Notes under the pieces: model-generated
What the model was told of the DNA's origin: nothing
Database searches by the model: none
The model's input: only the letters and a program-made list of their open reading frames with translations
Position numbers and translations under genes: made by a program
In this document: positions 1-9,681 of the stretch, one piece after another
Layout: each line of letters opens with the position of its first letter
Numbering within the stretch: position 1 is the first letter of the stretch
DNA from: Streptomyces sp. LaPpAH-108
GTDB lineage: Bacteria > Actinomycetota > Actinomycetes > Streptomycetales > Streptomycetaceae
Direction of reading: 5' to 3'
NCBI RefSeq assembly: GCF_000373625.1
Contig: NZ_KB891987.1
Span: 921,081-985,080 of the forward strand
Length of the DNA stretch: 64,000 nucleotides

Positions 1-484
1 AGAGGGCGTCCGCCTCCTCGCGCTTGGACTGCGCGTCCTTCTGCGCGTCCGAACGCAGCTGGGCCGCCTCGCCCTTCGCCTTCTCGACGATCCGGACGCC
101 GTCGTCCTCGGCCTTCGCCTTGCGCTCGGCGGCGAAGGACTCGGCGTCGTTACGGACCTGCTGGGCGGCCGACTCGGCCAGCTCGCGGTGCTGTTCGGCC
201 GCGTGCCTGGCCTCCTCGCGCAGGTCCTTCGCCTCTTCCTCGGCGAGCCGAAGGATCTTCTCGACCCGCGCGCCGAGACCCGCGTACGACGGCTCGGCGT
301 CGGTGACCTGGGCCTGGGCGTTCTGCGTCTCGAGGTGAAGCTCCTCGATGCGCTTCTCCAGAGCGGTGATCCGGGAGAGCGCGCTGTCACGGTCGGAGAC
401 GAGCTTGGAGATGCGTTCGTCCACCTGAGCGCGGTCGTATCCACGCCGCACAAGCTCGAAGCCGTAGGGGGAAGTGTCGCTCAT
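1..484 (-). CDS. filP: FilP-like coiled-coil cytoskeletal protein (N-terminal 161 residues; 3' end outside window)
   Basis: The gene runs leftward and is cut by the window edge, so only about 161 N-terminal residues are visible. It begins MSDTSPYGFELVRRGYDRAQ, a DivIVA-like N-terminal patch, then becomes continuous Glu/Ala/Lys/Arg heptads (for example AEEEAKDLREEA), as expected of a long coiled coil. An AGGAA ribosome site precedes the ATG. In Streptomyces, FilP is an intermediate-filament-like protein that forms a network behind hyphal tips and interacts with DivIVA and Scy. The identification rests on the coiled-coil character plus the scy gene directly upstream, an arrangement known in streptomycetes. 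Older databases call this family cellulose-binding protein. Confidence 0.85.
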   Translation of the reverse strand, partial: MSDTSPYGFELVRRGYDRAQVDERISKLVSDRDSALSRITALEKRIEELHLETQNAQAQVTDAEPSYAGLGARVEKILRLAEEEAKDLREEARHAAEQHRELAESAAQQVRNDAESFAAERKAKAEDDGVRIVEKAKGEAAQLRSDAQKDAQSKREEADAL

Positions 485-524
485 GGGGTTCCTGTCGAAT
501 GAGACCGGTGAGGTGATAGGTGGA

Positions 525-530
525 ATCCTA
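525..530 (-). promoter_or_regulatory. Candidate -10 of the filP promoter
   Basis: On the minus strand TAGGAT matches the streptomycete -10 consensus, with an ATGACA-like -35 about 15 nt upstream. It would give a leader of roughly 35 nt before the filP ATG. The 183-nt scy-filP gap otherwise holds nothing recognisable. This is inference; the -35 spacing is short. Confidence 0.35.
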
Positions 531-667
531 GGCGCCGAAGCGGTGTGTCATCGAGCGGATACGTGTTTGATCAATAGAATGACACCTCTTTCGGGTGGCC
601 GGGCCCCTGACAACTTGCCAAAGACCCGTCCGAACCCCCTGCCCCACGCGGCGCACCGCTCCGGCCG

Positions 668-3600
668 CTAGTTCTCCTGGGGCTTGCCACCCGATCGGGG
701 TGCCCCCACCGTGGCGCCGGCCTTGACCCCGCCGTCCTTGCCGCCCGGACCCTCGAAGGACTCCAGCGCCTCAAGGACGTCCTGGACCCGCGAGATCTCC
801 GTGTTGATGTCCTCGCGGCGGCGCACCAGCAACTCCAGCTCGCGCTTGCCCTCTTCGACCGTCTGCCGGGCCTCGCGGATCGCCTCGGCCTTCAGCTCCT
901 CGGCCTCCTTGACCAGCTTGGCCTTCTTCTGCTCGGCCTCCTTGAGCAGCCCCTCCGCCTTCTTGACAGCGGCGATGCGCACCTTGCTCGCCTCGGAACT
1001 GGCCTCGGACACCAGCTCCTTGGCCTTCGTCTGCGCCTTGGCCAGCTGCTCCTCGGCCTGCTTGATGAGGTGGTCGCAGCGGTCGCCGGTCGACTTCATC
1101 GTCTCGGCCGCCTCACGGCGGGCCCGCTCGTGCAGCTCCTCGATCTCCGAGGTGACCCGGTCGCGCAGCTCCTCGGCACGCTCCCGGATCGCGGTCGCGT
1201 CCCGGCGCGCGCCGACCAGCAGCTCGTCGGCGTCCGTACGGGACTTCTCCACCCGGGAGTTTCCCTCCACCGTCGCGTCGCCGACGATCCGCTCCGCCTC
1301 GGTGCGGGCCGCGCCCACCATCGAGTCGGCCTGCGCCTCCGCGTCCGCGGTGGTCTGCTGCGCCTGCTGGTGGGCCTCGGCGAGCAGCTTGTCCGCCTCG
1401 GCCGCCGTCTCCGTGATGAGCGTGTCGACCTGCTCGGCCGCCTCCGAACGCCGCTTGTTGGCCTCCTGACGGGCCTCGTCCAGCGTCCGCTCGGCCTCCT
1501 CGCGCGCCGAACCGACCAGCCGCTCGGCCTCCGACTCCGCCTCGGTGCGCACCCGTTCGGCCTCCGCGCGCATCCGCTCCGCGTGCCGCTGGGCCGTACC
1601 CACCGTCTCGGCGGCCTCGGCGCGCAGCCGCTCCGCGTCGTCCGTCGCGTCCGCGATCAGCCGCTCCGCGTTCGCGACCGCCTCCGCGCGCACCCGCTCG
1701 GCCTCGGCGGCCGTCTCCGTCTGGAGCCGTTCCGCCTCCGACGCCGCCTCGGTGATGAGGGTGTCCGCCTGCGTCGCCGCGTCCGAACGGATGCGGTTGG
1801 CGTCCTCCCGGGCGTCGGCCCGGGTGCGGGAGGCCGCCTGGTCCGCCTCGGCCAGCGCGTCGGACGCCTCGGTCCGCACCCGCTGTGCGTACTCCGTCGT
1901 CTCCGCGCGCAGCCGGTCGGACTCGGTGATCGCCTCGGCGACCGTGCGCTCCGCGAGCGCCTTGGCCTCCTCGGCCTCCTCGTTCGCCTCCCGGCGCAGC
2001 CGTGCCGCGTCCTCGCCCGCGCGCTCCCGCTCCGCGTAGGCGTCGGTACGGACGCGGTCCGCCTCCTCCTCCGCCTCCCGGCGCGTACGCTCCGCCGCGT
2101 GCTCGGCGGCCGAGCGCAGCCCGGTGATCTCCTCCTGCGCCTGCTCGTGCAGCCCGGAGACCGACTCGCGCACCTGCTGGGCGTGCTGCTCGGCGGCGGA
2201 CACCATCTCGGTGGCACGCCGGTCGGCCTCCTCGACCAGGCGGGTCGCCTCGGTCTGGGCCTCCTCCACGCGCTTGCGCGCCGAGGCCAGCAGCTCCTCG
2301 CTCTGCTCGCGGGCCCGCTCGCGCTCCTGGTCCGCCTCCTCGCGGGCCGAACCGAGCAGTTCCTCCGCCTCCCGGCGGCGGCGCACGGCCTCCTCCTGGG
2401 CGGCGGCCAGCGTCTCGGACGCCTCGGTGGCCAGCCGCTCGGCGGCGGCCTGCGCCTCCGCGCGCACCCGGTCCGCGGTGTCCTGCGCCTCCACCTTGAG
2501 CCGCTCGGCCTCCGCCGCGGCCTCGGACCGCAGTCGTACGGCCACGGCCTCGCCCTCGGCGCGCGAGGCGGACGCGTCGGCCGCGGCCTCGTCGCGCAGC
2601 CGCTCGGCCTCGGCCTCGGCCTGCTGCTGGAGCGTACGGATGCGCTCGGCGGCCTCCGACCGCAGCCGCTCGGCCTCCTCGCCCGCCTCCCGGCGGATAC
2701 GGGACGCCTCCTCGCGGGCCTCGGTGAGCGCCTGCTCCGCCGACTCCAGGCGGTCCTGCGCCTCCGTCTGGAGCCGCGTCAGCTCGGCGGCGGCCTCCTC
2801 GCGACGGGCCTCGGCGGCCCGCTCGGCCTCCTCGCGCAGCTCGCGCGCGGCCCGCTCGGCGTCCTCCTTGACCGACTCGGCCCGCTCCTCGGCCTCGGCC
2901 TTGAGCCGCTCGGCCTCCTTGCGGGTGCGCTCCAGGGTCTCCTCGGCCTGACGGCGCAGCGTGGTGGCGCGCTCGATGGCCTCGGTGCGGACCTTCTCGC
3001 TGTCCGTGGTGGCCGTCTTGCGCAGCTCGTCGGCGTCCGCCTTGGCCTTGGAGAGCAGTTCCTCGGCGGACTTGGCCGCCTCCTCGATCTGCGCCACCGC
3101 CTCGCGGCGGGCCTCGGCGCGGATGGACTCGCCCTCTTCGACCGCGTCGGCGCGCAGCTGCTCGGCCTCGCCGCGCAGCCGCCGGGCCTCCTCCTGGAGC
3201 TCGACCGTCTTGGCCCGGTACTCCTTGGTGTCGTCCTTGGCCGTGCCCTTGAGCTGCTCGGCCAGGTCGTGCGCCTCGGCGCGCAGCCGGTCCGCCTCGG
3301 CCTCGGCCTCCGAGCGGATGCGCTCGGCCTCCTCGGTGGCGGCCTTCGTGGTCCGACGGGCGTCCTCCGACGCCTTGTTGAGCACGTCCTCGGCGGTGCG
3401 GGCGGCCTTGGAGAGCTGACTGGCCGTCTCCTCGGCGGTCGCGTTGCGGGCCTTCTCCCCGGCCTCGGCGAGGATCTTCTCCGCCTCGGCGCGGGCGTCG
3501 GCGACCAGCTGCTCGGCGTCCGCCTTGGTGGTCTCCGCCTCCTTGGTGGCCTCACCGACCAGCCGGGCGACCTGCTCCTTGGCGGTACGCGTCCGCGTCT

Positions 3601-4513
3601 CGTTGGCCGCCTCGGCGCTGGAGATCGCCTTCGCGGCGCGCTCCTCGGCCTCCGCGACCAGCTTGTCGGCCTCCGAACGCGCGCTGCGCAGCGCCCGCTC
3701 GGCCTCCGCCATGCGCTCCTCGGCCGTCCGGCTCAGCTCGGCGGCCTGGCGGCGCGTGGCGTCCGACTCGCTGACCGTGGAGGTGCGTACCTGCTCGGCG
3801 TGGTCGGTGGCCTCCTGGGCCTGCGCGGAGGCGGCGTTCAGCAGCCGCTCGGCGTCCGTGCGGGCGCGGCGCAGGATCTGCTCGGCCTCCGAACGGGCCG
3901 CCTCGGCGTCGGTGCGCAGCCGGTCGCGGGCCTCGCGGGTCAGCCGCTCGGCCTCCGCGCGGGCGGCGGCCATCGCCTGCTCGGCCTCGGCGCGCGACTC
4001 GTCGAGCAGCCGTCGGGCCTGCTGCTCGGTACGGGCGCGCAGCTGCTCGGCCCACGCCACGTTCTCGTTGACGTGCGACTCGACGGTCTGCCGACGCTCC
4101 GCCAGCTCCTGGTCCAGCTGCTGGCGACGGGTGACCGCCTCCTGGTGCAGCTCCGCCTGGAGCCGGGCCGCCTGCTCGGCGTGCTCCTGCAGGATGCGCT
4201 GGGTCTGCGCGCGGGCCTGACTCAGCTCCCGCTCCGCGTCCTGGCGCAACTGCTCGGCCTGCACCTGGGCATTACGCAGCAACTGCTCGGCCTGATAGCC
4301 GATGTCGCCGCCCTCGTAGGCGGGCCTGGTCATCAGAGTGCGGCGCGCCTCGTGCAGCTTGGCGCGCAGCACCTCGACCTGGTAGCCGAGGTCCTCGGCG
4401 TGCTGGATCGCCTTTTCCCGCTCGGTCTTCAGCCGCTTCATCTCGGCCTCGAACCGAGAGAGGTGGTCGACGTCAGCCGCCGGCTCTCGCTCCTGGCTCT
4501 CGTAGCCCCGCAC
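668..4513 (-). CDS. scy: Scy, giant coiled-coil polar-growth organiser
   Basis: A 1281-residue protein, almost entirely Ala/Glu/Arg/Lys/Gln. From about residue 15 to 1240 it is an unbroken coiled coil built of near-repeats such as RAEAEERAE and AERLRAEA. Only the Gly-rich last 30 residues (GPGGKDGGVKAG) break the pattern. Length is close to the 1326 residues of S. coelicolor Scy. In that organism Scy scaffolds the tip-organising centre, binding DivIVA, FilP and ParA and controlling tip number. The start is GTG (MRGYESQE). It lies upstream of filP on the same strand. The extreme codon bias makes long open frames on the other strand; these are shadows. Length variation in the repeat array is expected between species. 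Confidence 0.93.
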   Translation of the reverse strand: MRGYESQEREPAADVDHLSRFEAEMKRLKTEREKAIQHAEDLGYQVEVLRAKLHEARRTLMTRPAYEGGDIGYQAEQLLRNAQVQAEQLRQDAERELSQARAQTQRILQEHAEQAARLQAELHQEAVTRRQQLDQELAERRQTVESHVNENVAWAEQLRARTEQQARRLLDESRAEAEQAMAAARAEAERLTREARDRLRTDAEAARSEAEQILRRARTDAERLLNAASAQAQEATDHAEQVRTSTVSESDATRRQAAELSRTAEERMAEAERALRSARSEADKLVAEAEERAAKAISSAEAANETRTRTAKEQVARLVGEATKEAETTKADAEQLVADARAEAEKILAEAGEKARNATAEETASQLSKAARTAEDVLNKASEDARRTTKAATEEAERIRSEAEAEADRLRAEAHDLAEQLKGTAKDDTKEYRAKTVELQEEARRLRGEAEQLRADAVEEGESIRAEARREAVAQIEEAAKSAEELLSKAKADADELRKTATTDSEKVRTEAIERATTLRRQAEETLERTRKEAERLKAEAEERAESVKEDAERAARELREEAERAAEARREEAAAELTRLQTEAQDRLESAEQALTEAREEASRIRREAGEEAERLRSEAAERIRTLQQQAEAEAERLRDEAAADASASRAEGEAVAVRLRSEAAAEAERLKVEAQDTADRVRAEAQAAAERLATEASETLAAAQEEAVRRRREAEELLGSAREEADQERERAREQSEELLASARKRVEEAQTEATRLVEEADRRATEMVSAAEQHAQQVRESVSGLHEQAQEEITGLRSAAEHAAERTRREAEEEADRVRTDAYAERERAGEDAARLRREANEEAEEAKALAERTVAEAITESDRLRAETTEYAQRVRTEASDALAEADQAASRTRADAREDANRIRSDAATQADTLITEAASEAERLQTETAAEAERVRAEAVANAERLIADATDDAERLRAEAAETVGTAQRHAERMRAEAERVRTEAESEAERLVGSAREEAERTLDEARQEANKRRSEAAEQVDTLITETAAEADKLLAEAHQQAQQTTADAEAQADSMVGAARTEAERIVGDATVEGNSRVEKSRTDADELLVGARRDATAIRERAEELRDRVTSEIEELHERARREAAETMKSTGDRCDHLIKQAEEQLAKAQTKAKELVSEASSEASKVRIAAVKKAEGLLKEAEQKKAKLVKEAEELKAEAIREARQTVEEGKRELELLVRRREDINTEISRVQDVLEALESFEGPGGKDGGVKAGATVGAPRSGGKPQEN

Positions 4514-4718
4514 TGCGCGGTCCCATCCGTCCCCTGGTCAGCTTCTCCAACGAGCTCCGTCCGTCCGCCGAACGGGGCCCCCGGGGAATGGTGTCAGATC
4601 AACGGCGGAGCACGGGCTGCTGCCCCGACGCTCGTCCCCCAACCCGGACCCCGGCATCGGTCGTCCCCCGTGTTCGGAGACGACCGCCCCCAACCCTACC
4701 GGCCCTTATGTACGAAGG

Positions 4719-5159
4719 TCAGTGGTCAGGTGACTCAACCGAGGCCGAAGTGACCAGTTCTGTCAGGACTCCGTGGCAATCCTTCGGGTGCAGGAAGGTG
4801 ATCCTCGACCCCATGGACCCCCGTCGGGGCTCGTCGTACAGAACGCGTACGCCCTTGCCGCGGATCTCCTCGGAGTCCGCGTCCACATCCGCCGTACCGA
4901 AGGCGATGTGGTGGACGCCCTCCCCGTTCTTGGCGAGCCATTTACCGACCGCGGAGTCCTCCCGGGTCGGCTCCAGGAGCTGGAGGTAGGAGGCGCCGCC
5001 GTCCGACGTCTCGTTGATCTTGAGCATGGCCTCGCGCACGCCCTGCTCTTCGTTCACCTCGGTGTGGAACACCTCGAAGCCGTAGGTGGTCCGGTAGAAC
5101 TCGACGGTGGCGTCGAGGTCGTGGCAGGCGATCCCGATGTGGTCGATTCGCGTCAGCAT
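4719..5159 (-). CDS. mce: Methylmalonyl-CoA epimerase
   Basis: A 146-residue vicinal-oxygen-chelate (glyoxalase fold) protein, full length for the family. It interconverts (R)- and (S)-methylmalonyl-CoA, feeding vitamin B12-dependent mutases. Metal-ligand regions are visible: [13 protein letters not shown] at the N-terminus (His7), [14 protein letters not shown] in the middle and GVLTELV near the end. The ATG at 5159 is the natural start. It is divergent from the thiolase gene, with 149 nt between them. The neighbours (thiolase, MeaB) support the acyl-CoA assignment. A lactoylglutathione lyase-like role is the alternative but less likely in this context. Confidence 0.9.
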   Translation of the reverse strand: MLTRIDHIGIACHDLDATVEFYRTTYGFEVFHTEVNEEQGVREAMLKINETSDGGASYLQLLEPTREDSAVGKWLAKNGEGVHHIAFGTADVDADSEEIRGKGVRVLYDEPRRGSMGSRITFLHPKDCHGVLTELVTSASVESPDH

Positions 5160-5308
5160 GTTTTCAGTGCAGCGCGTGCGAGGTGGTTACGCAACGTGCG
5201 CGCGATCACACCGTACGCCGGGTGACGGGTTCCGGTACCGGTCAGTACATTCGAAGTAAACCCTCGTTCACTCCTCGGCTGTGCAGGCCGGTAAGGGGAT
5301 CGCAGCTC

Positions 5309-6508
5309 ATGTCTTCTGGAACGACCACCTCTGTGATCGTCGCGGGCGCTCGGACGCCCATGGGACGGTTGCTCGGTTCGCTGAAGTCCTTCTCGGGTGC
5401 CGACCTGGGCGGCTTCGCCATCAAGGCCGCCCTCGACCGCGCCGGTATCGGCGGCGACCAGGTGCAGTACGTGATCATGGGCCAGGTGCTCCAGGCCGGT
5501 GCGGGCCAGATCCCGGCCCGCCAGGCGGCCGTCAAGGCGGGCATCCCGATGAGCGTCCCGGCGCTCACCGTCAACAAGGTGTGCCTCTCCGGGCTCGACG
5601 CGATCGCGCTCGCGGACCAGCTCATCCGCGCGGGTGAGTTCGACATCGTGGTCGCGGGCGGCCAGGAGTCCATGACCAACGCCCCGCACCTGCTGCCCAA
5701 GTCCCGTGAGGGCTTCAAGTACGGCGCGATCGAGATGCTCGACTCCATGGCCCACGACGGGCTGACCGACTCCTTCGAGGGCATCGCCATGGGCGAGTCC
5801 ACCGAGAAGCACAACACCCGGCTCGGCATCGGCCGCCCCGAGCAGGACGAGATCGCCGCGCTGTCCCACCAGCGGGCCGCCGCCGCGCAGAAGAACGGCC
5901 TGTTCGAGGCCGAGATCACTCCGGTGGAGATCCCGCAGCGCAAGGGCGAGCCGGTGCTCTTCAGCAAGGACGAGGGCATCCGGGGCGACACCACCGCCGA
6001 GTCGCTGGGCAAGTTGCGCCCCGCCTTCGCCAAGGACGGCACCATCACCGCCGGGTCCGCCTCGCAGATCTCGGACGGCGCCGCCGCCGTGGTCGTGATG
6101 AGCAAGGCCAAGGCCGAGGAGCTGGGCCTTCAGTGGCTCGCGGAGATCGGCGCGCACGGCAACGTGGCCGGGCCGGACAACTCGCTCCAGTCGCAGCCGT
6201 CCAACGCGATCAACCACGCGCTGAAGAAGGAGGGCCTGGCGGTCTCGGACCTCGACCTCATCGAGATCAACGAGGCGTTCGCGGCGGTCGCCGTGCAGTC
6301 AATGAAGGACCTCGGCGTGTCCACGGAAAAGGTGAACGTCAACGGCGGCGCCATCGCCCTCGGCCACCCGATCGGCATGTCCGGCGCCCGGCTCGTCCTC
6401 CACCTGGCGCTGGAGCTGAAGCGCCGGGGCGGCGGGGTCGGCGCGGCTGCGCTGTGCGGTGGCGGCGGGCAGGGTGACGCGCTGATCGTGCGGGTACCGA
6501 AGGGCTGA
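5309..6508 (+). CDS. Acetyl-CoA acetyltransferase (thiolase)
   Basis: A 399-residue type II thiolase catalysing acetoacetyl-CoA formation or cleavage. The catalytic set is present: the nucleophilic Cys92 in [38 protein letters not shown] with the active-site His, and the C-terminal [12 protein letters not shown] with the second Cys. I placed the start at ATG 5309 ([10 protein letters not shown]); an upstream in-frame extension lacks thiolase character, and AAGGGG lies about 11 nt before this ATG. It is divergent from mce and followed by meaB after a 150-nt gap filled by a tandem repeat, so the genes probably form an acyl-CoA unit. Confidence 0.93.
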   Translation: MSSGTTTSVIVAGARTPMGRLLGSLKSFSGADLGGFAIKAALDRAGIGGDQVQYVIMGQVLQAGAGQIPARQAAVKAGIPMSVPALTVNKVCLSGLDAIALADQLIRAGEFDIVVAGGQESMTNAPHLLPKSREGFKYGAIEMLDSMAHDGLTDSFEGIAMGESTEKHNTRLGIGRPEQDEIAALSHQRAAAAQKNGLFEAEITPVEIPQRKGEPVLFSKDEGIRGDTTAESLGKLRPAFAKDGTITAGSASQISDGAAAVVVMSKAKAEELGLQWLAEIGAHGNVAGPDNSLQSQPSNAINHALKKEGLAVSDLDLIEINEAFAAVAVQSMKDLGVSTEKVNVNGGAIALGHPIGMSGARLVLHLALELKRRGGGVGAAALCGGGGQGDALIVRVPKG

Positions 6509-6534
6509 GGAATCCTTTTCCGGCGGTGGTGAGC

Positions 6535-6646
6535 GACCGGCGGGGCGAGTGACCGGCGGCGCGGACGACCGGCGGTACGAGTGACCGGTGGCGCGGACGA
6601 CCGGCGGTGCTGGTGGCCGGTGGCGCGAGTGACCGGTGGTGCGAGT
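6535..6646 (+). repeat. Seven tandem 16-bp units upstream of meaB
   Basis: Seven consecutive units of exactly 16 bp, consensus GACCGGYGGYGCGAGT, fill the thiolase-meaB gap and end 16 nt before the meaB ATG. Units vary at a few positions but never in length. The array also creates several in-frame GTG codons upstream of the true start. Function unknown. Confidence 0.85.
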
Positions 6647-6662
6647 GAACGGAGCTGTGTTG

Positions 6663-7631
6663 ATGCGGGACGTCTCCTCTCTGGTGGCCGAGGCGCGAGA
6701 AGGGCGGCCCCGGGCCGTCGCCCGGCTGATCTCCCTGGTGGAGGGGGCGTCCCCGCAGCTCAGGGAGGTCATGGCGGCGCTGGCCCCGCTGACCGGCAAC
6801 GCCTACGTCGTCGGTCTGACCGGCTCGCCGGGGGTCGGCAAGTCGACCACCACCTCCGCGCTCGTCACCGCCTACCGCAAGCAGGGCAAGCGGGTCGGCG
6901 TCCTCGCCGTCGACCCGTCGTCCCCGTTCTCCGGAGGCGCCCTGCTCGGGGACCGGGTGCGCATGTCCGACCACGCCTCCGACCCCGGCGTCTACATCCG
7001 CTCCATGGCCACGCGCGGCCACCTCGGCGGCCTCGCCTGGGCCGCCCCGCAGGCGATCCGGGTGCTGGACGCGGCGGGCTGCGACGTGATCCTCGTGGAG
7101 ACCGTCGGCGTGGGCCAGTCCGAGGTCGAGATCGCCTCCCAGGCGGACACCTCCGTCGTCCTGCTCGCCCCCGGCATGGGCGACGGCATCCAGGCGGCCA
7201 AGGCCGGAATCCTGGAGATCGGGGACGTGTACGTCGTCAACAAGGCCGACCGGGACGGCGCGGACGCCACCGCCCGCGAGCTGAACCACATGCTCGGTCT
7301 CGGCGAGGCCCGCGGCCCCGGCGACTGGCGCCCGCCCATCGTCAAGACGGTCGCCGCCCGCGCCGAGGGCGTCGACGAGGTCGTGGAGGCCCTGGAGAAG
7401 CACCGGGCCTGGATGGAGGAGCGCGGCGTCCTCACCGAGCGCCGCCGCGCCCGCGCCGCCCGCGAGGTCGAGACGATCGCGGTCACGGCCCTGCGCGAGC
7501 GCATCGGCGACCTCCACGGCGCCCACGACCTCCCCAGCCTCGCGGCCCGCGTCACCACGGGCGCACTGGACCCGTACGCGGCGGCGGACCAACTGCTCGC
7601 CGGTCTGACCCGGGAGCCGGGGGACGCCTGA
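6663..7631 (+). CDS. meaB: MeaB, methylmalonyl-CoA mutase-associated GTPase
   Basis: A 322-residue G3E-family P-loop GTPase (ArgK/MeaB) that gates cobalamin loading and protects B12-dependent acyl-CoA mutases from inactivation. Visible motifs are the P-loop GLTGSPGVGKST, the switch region VETVGVGQSEVEIA and the guanine-specificity motif NKAD. Several start codons lie in frame (GTG at 6636, 6639, 6645 and 6657; TTG 6660; ATG 6663). I chose ATG 6663 because GGAG lies 8 nt upstream and because the earlier codons fall in or against the tandem repeat. Its likely clients include IcmA, encoded 10 kb downstream, or a methylmalonyl-CoA mutase elsewhere. Confidence 0.92.
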   Translation: MRDVSSLVAEAREGRPRAVARLISLVEGASPQLREVMAALAPLTGNAYVVGLTGSPGVGKSTTTSALVTAYRKQGKRVGVLAVDPSSPFSGGALLGDRVRMSDHASDPGVYIRSMATRGHLGGLAWAAPQAIRVLDAAGCDVILVETVGVGQSEVEIASQADTSVVLLAPGMGDGIQAAKAGILEIGDVYVVNKADRDGADATARELNHMLGLGEARGPGDWRPPIVKTVAARAEGVDEVVEALEKHRAWMEERGVLTERRRARAAREVETIAVTALRERIGDLHGAHDLPSLAARVTTGALDPYAAADQLLAGLTREPGDA

Positions 7632-7690
7632 CGCGGGAGCCGGGGGAGAGCCGGGAGCCGGGGGAGCGCTGGCGGGGGCACGGACTGCGA

Positions 7691-8015
7691 CCGGGGTCCG
7701 GGGCCGCTTCCGGACGACGGGGTTCGGGGCCGCGCCCGGACGGCCGGGGTACGGAACCGCTTCCGGATGACCGGGGTCCGGGACCGCTCCCAGACGACGG
7801 GGCCACGGGACTGCTTTCGGATGACCGGGGCACGAGGCTGCGCCCGGATGACAGGGCCCGAGACCGCGCCCGGATGACTGGGGCACGAGACTGCTTCGGG
7901 CGGATGACTGGGGCATGGGGCCGCGCCCGGATGACCGGGGCCCGGGGCCGCTTCCGGACGACCGGGGCACGGGGCCGCTCCCGGACGACCGGGGCGCGGG
8001 ACCTTGCCCGGAAAT
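7691..8015 (+). repeat. Twelve tandem copies of a ~27-bp GC-rich unit
   Basis: About 325 bp of imperfect tandem repeats occupy most of the 542-nt gap between meaB and the MFS gene. Nine or so units are exactly 27 bp; the others are 26 or 30. Each starts near CCGGGGCACGGGGCCGC and ends CGGATGA or CGGACGA. The period is a multiple of three, so frames stay open on both strands, but no start or ribosome site supports a gene. Before the array (7632-7690) and after it up to 8173 I see no gene. Confidence 0.85.
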
Positions 8016-8173
8016 CCGGTATCGCCCCGCGACCCCCGCTGTTAGCTTGCTCCACGTGTTCCTCCTCTTGGCGTAGCGCGCGCCCACGCCCGCGCGGGTG
8101 CCCGGCACACGACCGGCCCCTCGCGCGGAGCGCCGTCGCGCCCTCGTCCCGCCTTCCGTGAGGAACCCCGCGC

Positions 8174-9607
8174 ATGTCCGCGCCCGCTCCCGCGCGCCCC
8201 GCCGCGCCCTCGTACGCCGCCGTCCTCCGCGTCCCGCACGCCCGCCGCACCTTCGCCGCCGCGCTGACCGGCCGTTTCTCCAACGGCGTCATCCCCCTCG
8301 CCGTCCTGCTCTCCGTCAACCGCGCCACCGGGTCCTACGCCGTCTCCGGCGCCGTGATGTCCCTGTTCGGCGGCGTGGCGGTCCTCCTGATGCCGGTGCG
8401 GGCCTCGCTGGTCGACCGGTACGGCGCGCGCCGGGCCCTGCCGCCCATGGCCGCGCTGTACGCCGTCCTGCTCTGCGTCCTCGCCGTGCTCGTCTGGCGC
8501 CCGGGTGTCCCGGCGCCGCTCATCGGCACGGCCGCCGCGCTCGCGGGTGCCTGTGTGCCGCCGCTGGGACCGGTCATGCGGGCGGTGTGGTCCGCACTCG
8601 TCGCCGACCGGCAGCTGCAACGCCGCGCCTACAGCCTCGACGGGGTCGCCGAGGAGCTGCTGTTCGTCTCCGGGCCGGTTCTGGTGGGCGCGCTGATCAC
8701 CTGGGCGCCCCCGGCTTCCGGCATCCTGCTGGGCGCGCTGCTGGTGGTCGGCGGGACGGCCGCGTTCGTCACGTCTCCGGCGATGGCGGGGCCGCGTACG
8801 GGCTCCCGCCCGGGGCCGCGCGCCACGGCCCGCCGGAGCCGGTCGGGCGGTGTTCCGGGACTGCTGGTCCCGGTCGCCGTGGCAGCGGGGGCCGGGCTCG
8901 CGCTCAGCGGGGTGGAACTGCTGGTGACCGCCTACGCCGAGCGGGGTTCCTACGACGCCGCGCTCGTCCCCTGGGTACTGGGTGCCCTCTCGGCGGGCAG
9001 CGCGCTGGGCGGTCTCGTGAACGGTGCGATCGACTGGCGGTTGTCCGCGCGGGCACGTCTGGCCGGGTTCACGGCGGCGCTCGGTCTGGTGATCACGGTG
9101 GCGGGCCTCGCGCCCGGCCTGTGGACGCTCACCGCGGCCATGGTCTGCACGGGCGTCTTCATCGCCCCGACCCTGACGACGGCCTACCTGCTGGCAGACG
9201 AGACGGCCCCCGAAGACGCCCGCACCCGCGCCGGAGCCTGGGTCAACATGGCGGTGAACGCAGGCAGTTCGAGCGGTTCGCTCCTGACCGGCGCCCTGAT
9301 CGGCCGGTTCCCCCTACCCCTGTGCTTCGCACTACCCGGCACGGCCTCACTGGCCGCAGCGGCCATCACCCTCATGGCGCGGCGGGGCGGGGCGTCCGTG
9401 GCCGGGGCGTCGGGAGGACCTGCTGCCGGGGCCGGGGTCGGAGCGTCGGGAGCGCCCGTCACCGGGACCGAGGGGTCAGGGGTGGCCGCCGACGAGGTCG
9501 GAGCGTCAGGGGCGCCCGCCGCCGGGACCGGGACGGCAGAGGTGCCCGCCGACAGAGCTGGGACGGCAGACGCGTCCGCCGTGCGCCAGGCGGGTGTCGG
9601 TCGTTGA
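8174..9607 (+). CDS. MFS transporter with repetitive Gly/Ala-rich C-terminal tail
   Basis: A 477-residue integral membrane protein. The first ~400 residues have the alternating hydrophobic segments of a 12-helix major facilitator, with a loop-2/3 motif related to the family signature (RASLVDRYGARRALPP). The last ~75 residues are a low-complexity Gly/Ala/Ser/Pro/Thr tail repeating GASGAP and AGTGTAE-like words, probably cytoplasmic. Start ATG 8174 follows AGGAA. Substrate unknown. The MarR gene downstream is convergent and could regulate it, but nothing in the sequence proves that. Confidence 0.82.
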   Translation: MSAPAPARPAAPSYAAVLRVPHARRTFAAALTGRFSNGVIPLAVLLSVNRATGSYAVSGAVMSLFGGVAVLLMPVRASLVDRYGARRALPPMAALYAVLLCVLAVLVWRPGVPAPLIGTAAALAGACVPPLGPVMRAVWSALVADRQLQRRAYSLDGVAEELLFVSGPVLVGALITWAPPASGILLGALLVVGGTAAFVTSPAMAGPRTGSRPGPRATARRSRSGGVPGLLVPVAVAAGAGLALSGVELLVTAYAERGSYDAALVPWVLGALSAGSALGGLVNGAIDWRLSARARLAGFTAALGLVITVAGLAPGLWTLTAAMVCTGVFIAPTLTTAYLLADETAPEDARTRAGAWVNMAVNAGSSSGSLLTGALIGRFPLPLCFALPGTASLAAAAITLMARRGGASVAGASGGPAAGAGVGASGAPVTGTEGSGVAADEVGASGAPAAGTGTAEVPADRAGTADASAVRQAGVGR

Positions 9608-9681
9608 GGTTGGCCGGGGTGGAGGCGCGGTCCGGGGGGTGGTCTGGATGCCGCGCCTCGCCCTGGTCGCTCTGGTGGGTG

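Noticed and set aside
1070..4753. Open frame of 1227 codons antisense to scy on the plus strand
   Set aside because: Leu/Gly/Arg-rich shadow caused by the biased codon use of the coiled-coil gene; no ribosome site or family.
5232..5241. CCGGTACCGG palindrome between mce and thiolase
   Set aside because: Only 10 bp and common by chance at this GC content; reported nowhere as a site.
6581..8161. Plus-strand frame of 526 codons through meaB and the 27-bp repeats
   Set aside because: Overlaps meaB in another frame and is Arg/Gly/Pro-rich; the repeat period merely keeps it open.
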